Source: Candidatus Sumerlaeota bacterium
Lineage (GTDB): Bacteria; Sumerlaeota; Sumerlaeia; MWCT01
Reading direction: 5' to 3'
Assembly: GCA_026398545.1 (NCBI GenBank)
Contig: JAPLSR010000423.1
Coordinates: 1 to 6,752, forward strand
DNA length: 6,752 bases
Position numbers and translations under genes: made by a program. The notes beneath the pieces are model-generated. The model saw nothing but the letters and a program-made list of their open reading frames with translations, had not been told where the DNA came from and ran no database searches. Shown here piece after piece: positions 4,643 through 6,752 of the stretch; position 1 is the first letter of the stretch; each line of letters begins with the position of its first letter.

Positions 4643-6529
4643 CTACTTCCGTTTATATTCATAATTCACCGGAGTTAATATCGTGCAACTTATCACATGA
4701 ACATTTTTATCCATTTTAATATCCTTTGCCGAATATTTTATACTTTCAACCTGTCCTTGATACTCGAGAATTTTGCATCCGCCAAAAGGCGAGTTGGCAA
4801 ATTGTTTCTCTATATCCAAAATAACTTTCCGTATCAATTCATTGGTCTTTTCATCGAGTGCAAGAGATGGTTTAACATCAGAATTCTGTTTCTGGGATAA
4901 TAGAATAATTGACTTCCTTGGTTTTTCCAGTGTAATTAGTCCAGTCCCTTTGCATGAAGAACAAACACCCTTATATCCTGTCCCACTGCAATTATCACAT
5001 TGAACCATAACCTTTTTTTGAACTATTGTCTTTCCTCCTTTGCCGCACATAGGACATTTTTTTAAAGGATAATTCATATTTACCCCATACTCAAAACCGC
5101 AATACTTACATTTATAGGTTTTAAAATTAGTGGTTTTTCCCGTGCGCGGATCAGTTATAATAGAATTTTTCCCTTCAATTAATTGATATGCAACAATATC
5201 TTCTTCAGCTTGTTGATTGATATATACCTTTCCTGATCCTATACATTTTGAACATTGATTTTGGCCAACACCATTACAATTAGAGCATCTATCAATATAA
5301 CAAACTTTTTGTAGCATTTGTAAAATATTTTTATTTTCCGGGATTAATTGTAAAAAGCGCTCACAAACAAGCTGTGATTCATAAGGATTCTTATTCTCTA
5401 GAAATATTTTTGCCTTCTCCAGCGATTCCTTCTCAAAAATCTCTTTTGCGACACTAAGAGATTTTATAACTTCTTCTCTATTTTCTATAGAGGCAGATTT
5501 TGAAAGGAATTCTACCGCTTTTTCATATTGTTGCTGTTGTAAATAATAATTCCCAAGATTAAATAAATCGGCAGGAGAGTGGGGATTGAGACTTACCTTA
5601 AATTGGAGAAGCGGCAGTGGCGATACATCAGGCTTAATTGCCATAAGACGTTCATAACAGGAACATTTGTCAAAAGGCGCATCCTTGGGATATGGTTTCG
5701 TATTAAAACATGCCAGAAGCACCTCGGGCAGCAATGCTTTCATGTTCTTCGTCGCCTGAGGATGCGGCGCATTGTTGGGATATAGTAGCGCAAGGGCTTC
5801 CCATGGATTTTTTTTCCAAACCTGCGTCGCCAACAATTCCACTGCTTCAATATTCTCAGGGTGCTTGTTCACGAAGGACTTTAGGACTTGAACCATCTTT
5901 TCATTATGGCTGTCCGTATAATATCTTTGCAGGGCGTGAATATAAGTCAACGCCACTTCGGGATCATCGGATGATAAATCATACGCCTCCTGAAGACAGG
6001 TCAGATTTCCTTTAACATCAACTTCATTAGTGGTTTTTTGAGCCTTCTTCATTAAAATGCGTGTAAGCGTCTTTTTTATAACCGGCAAAGAATTCTCATC
6101 ATTACCCAGATCCTTCAGTTCCTGTCTCAGTATCTTCTCTGCATACTCAATACTCTTTCCCGCCAGACTCTTTTCCATATCCTCAAGCCATGCTTGTCTG
6201 GCTTCCTGAATCTTCAAATTTGCCTTTTCAGGATTTATCTTTATGACTCCTTTATATGCTTCTATAGCCTTATCATATTCCCTGCGGGCAAATAGTTCAT
6301 CTCCCTGACGAAAGATATTTTCCTCATCCGTCACTTTTTCTATCTTTATGATCTTCGATCGGGGAATGGGAAAAGCCGTCCCCCGGGATTCAATAATAAC
6401 TTGTTCGCTTTCTTCTTTTTTTATATGGCCGGTGATGACCTGCCCATTATTCAGATATACATTATCCGCAAAAGACAGAATGGGCATTAAGATGAAAAAA
6501 AACCAGAGAAAAGGAACTCGTTTCTTCAT
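4643..6529 (-). CDS. exported Sm-like/TPR protein with DnaJ-type zinc-finger region
   Basis: A 628-aa protein of unknown function. Residues 1-21 form a signal peptide (MKKRVPFLWFFFILMPILSFA, cleavage probably after Ala21; no lipobox Cys). Residues 22-65 form a small beta domain of Sm-like type (VYLNNGQVITGHIKKE ... IPRSKIIKIE). TPR-like helices follow, clearest at 72-101 (GDELFARREYDKAIEAYKG) and 320-349. The Cys-rich part has DnaJ motifs CxxCxGxG at 415-422, 426-433, 511-518 and 523-530. Between motifs 2 and 3 sits an extra zinc-ribbon-like pair, CKYC (474-477) and CPMC (492-495). The last about 70 residues form an unrecognised domain. GGAG lies 5 nt before the ATG, inside a hairpin. The gene is much more AT-rich than the ABC operon. 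It likely acts in the periplasm or cell envelope, perhaps as a scaffold. Domain calls by eye; function not inferred. Confidence 0.85.
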   Translation of the reverse strand: MKKRVPFLWFFFILMPILSFADNVYLNNGQVITGHIKKEESEQVIIESRGTAFPIPRSKIIKIEKVTDEENIFRQGDELFARREYDKAIEAYKGVIKINPEKANLKIQEARQAWLEDMEKSLAGKSIEYAEKILRQELKDLGNDENSLPVIKKTLTRILMKKAQKTTNEVDVKGNLTCLQEAYDLSSDDPEVALTYIHALQRYYTDSHNEKMVQVLKSFVNKHPENIEAVELLATQVWKKNPWEALALLYPNNAPHPQATKNMKALLPEVLLACFNTKPYPKDAPFDKCSCYERLMAIKPDVSPLPLLQFKVSLNPHSPADLFNLGNYYLQQQQYEKAVEFLSKSASIENREEVIKSLSVAKEIFEKESLEKAKIFLENKNPYESQLVCERFLQLIPENKNILQMLQKVCYIDRCSNCNGVGQNQCSKCIGSGKVYINQQAEEDIVAYQLIEGKNSIITDPRTGKTTNFKTYKCKYCGFEYGVNMNYPLKKCPMCGKGGKTIVQKKVMVQCDNCSGTGYKGVCSSCKGTGLITLEKPRKSIILLSQKQNSDVKPSLALDEKTNELIRKVILDIEKQFANSPFGGCKILEYQGQVESIKYSAKDIKMDKNVHVISCTILTPVNYEYKRK

Positions 6530-6532
6530 TAA

Positions 6533-6550
6533 TTCTCCACCATTGGAGAA
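6533..6550 (-). promoter_or_regulatory. hairpin over the Shine-Dalgarno site of the 628-aa protein gene
   Basis: TTCTCCA and TGGAGAA form a perfect 7-bp stem with a 4-nt loop. The GGAG that would bind 16S rRNA lies in the 3' arm on the minus strand, 5 nt before the ATG at 6529. Folding would hide it. This is the second occluded ribosome binding site in the window. Confidence 0.5.
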
Positions 6551-6581
6551 ATGATTAATCCAAATTTGATAACTTGTGGTT

Positions 6582-6609
6582 TTTATCTCGGAATTGAATA
6601 AAAGGTCAA
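6582..6609 (-). promoter_or_regulatory. candidate promoter, proximal, of the 628-aa protein gene
   Basis: TTGACC (6609-6604), a 16-nt spacer, and GATAAA (6587-6582) on the minus strand: 5 of 6 and 4 of 6 matches to the sigma-70 consensus. It would give a leader of about 45-50 nt that carries the hairpin over the ribosome binding site. Confidence 0.45.
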
Positions 6610-6647
6610 GTGTGAAAACAGCGCCCGAGAAAGACTGTATATTTCTT

Positions 6648-6689
6648 TTGCACCCATATTAGGAGCAATTGCACCCATTTAAGGAACAT
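6648..6689. promoter_or_regulatory. 21-bp direct repeat, operator-like
   Basis: Two adjacent 21-bp units, 6648-6668 and 6669-6689, both begin TTGCACCCAT and agree at 17 of 21 positions. The first unit is also an imperfect palindrome, TTGCACC-N7-GGAGCAA, a common shape for a dimeric regulator site. The period equals two helical turns, so two bound dimers would sit on one face. The array overlaps the spacer and -10 of the distal promoter candidate, which suggests repression. No regulator gene is in view. Confidence 0.5.
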
Positions 6690-6696
6690 TCGTCAA
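6668..6696 (-). promoter_or_regulatory. candidate promoter, distal, of the 628-aa protein gene
   Basis: TTGACG (6696-6691), a 17-nt spacer, and TGCAAT (6673-6668) on the minus strand: 5 of 6 and 4 of 6 consensus matches with optimal spacing. One unit of the direct repeat fills the spacer. Confidence 0.4.
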
Positions 6697-6752
6697 GAAT
6701 AATATATACGTAAAAAAGAATTCGCTTGATTTTTTTCTCTCGCCGAAAAAAG

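Larger units (their letters stand above)
6530..6752. other. upstream region of the 628-aa protein gene
   Basis: This 223-bp, AT-rich region has no supported gene. It contains a hairpin over the ribosome binding site, two candidate promoters and a 21-bp-period direct repeat. At the far right the minus strand starts with CTTTTTT, which could be the T-run of a terminator whose stem lies outside the window. A short frame entering from the right edge (about 30 codons) cannot be judged. Confidence 0.5.

Noticed and set aside
6660..6752. Minus-strand frame of about 30 codons entering from the right edge and ending TAA near 6660
   Set aside because: It is too short and AT-rich to distinguish from chance, and it overlaps the promoter-like and operator-like sequences.
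1..6752. CRISPR array, tRNA, rRNA, insertion sequence or toxin-antitoxin pair
   Set aside because: I looked for regular spacer-repeat units, tRNA-like arms and transposase motifs on both strands and saw none.

Overview
The window looks like a piece of a chromosome from an uncultivated Gram-negative-type bacterium. The evidence is a standard-code genome with a bacterial S21 gene, an ABC operon of the GldA/GldF/GldG/DUF4340 type, a secreted Sm-like/TPR/DnaJ-zinc-finger protein, and several small dispersed-type repeats. From memory, this mix is common in candidate phyla such as Omnitrophota, the PVC group or deep-branching Deltaproteobacteria/Nitrospirae relatives. The sequence alone does not fix the phylum. 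All real genes lie on the minus strand, so transcription runs from right to left.

Right part (6752 to about 4560): a 223-bp leader holds two candidate promoters, a 21-bp-period direct repeat that looks like an operator, and a hairpin over the ribosome binding site. It drives an AT-rich gene for a 628-aa exported protein with an Sm-like domain, TPRs and a Cys-rich DnaJ-type zinc-finger region that carries an extra CxxC/CxxC module. A weak terminator-like hairpin follows. Middle part (about 4560 to 4090): a candidate promoter with a perfect TTGACA box, then rpsU (ribosomal protein S21), then a strong intrinsic terminator.

Left part (4051 to 1): a four-gene operon of visibly higher GC. In transcription order it is an ABC ATPase, a six-helix ABC-2 permease, a GldG-like auxiliary protein, and a DUF4340 membrane protein cut by the left edge. 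These should form one inner-membrane ABC complex: the ATPase powers the permease, while the GldG-like and DUF4340 proteins present large extracytoplasmic domains. The substrate is unknown. Relatives act in Bacteroidetes gliding, but that role should not be assumed here.

The most striking observation is a short palindromic repeat lying inside two of these genes in the same reading frame. It is 33 bp in the ATPase gene and a 66-bp split version in the GldG-like gene, adding the peptide SLTR...HSFSDGA to two unrelated proteins. This resembles the gene-inserted palindromic elements of Rickettsia. Other small repeats include an 8-bp tandem array that encodes the ATPase's last residues and stop, and a 9-10-bp ACAGGAT-type array between the last two operon genes. 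Two Shine-Dalgarno sequences, those of the ATPase gene and of the 628-aa protein gene, are buried in perfect hairpins.
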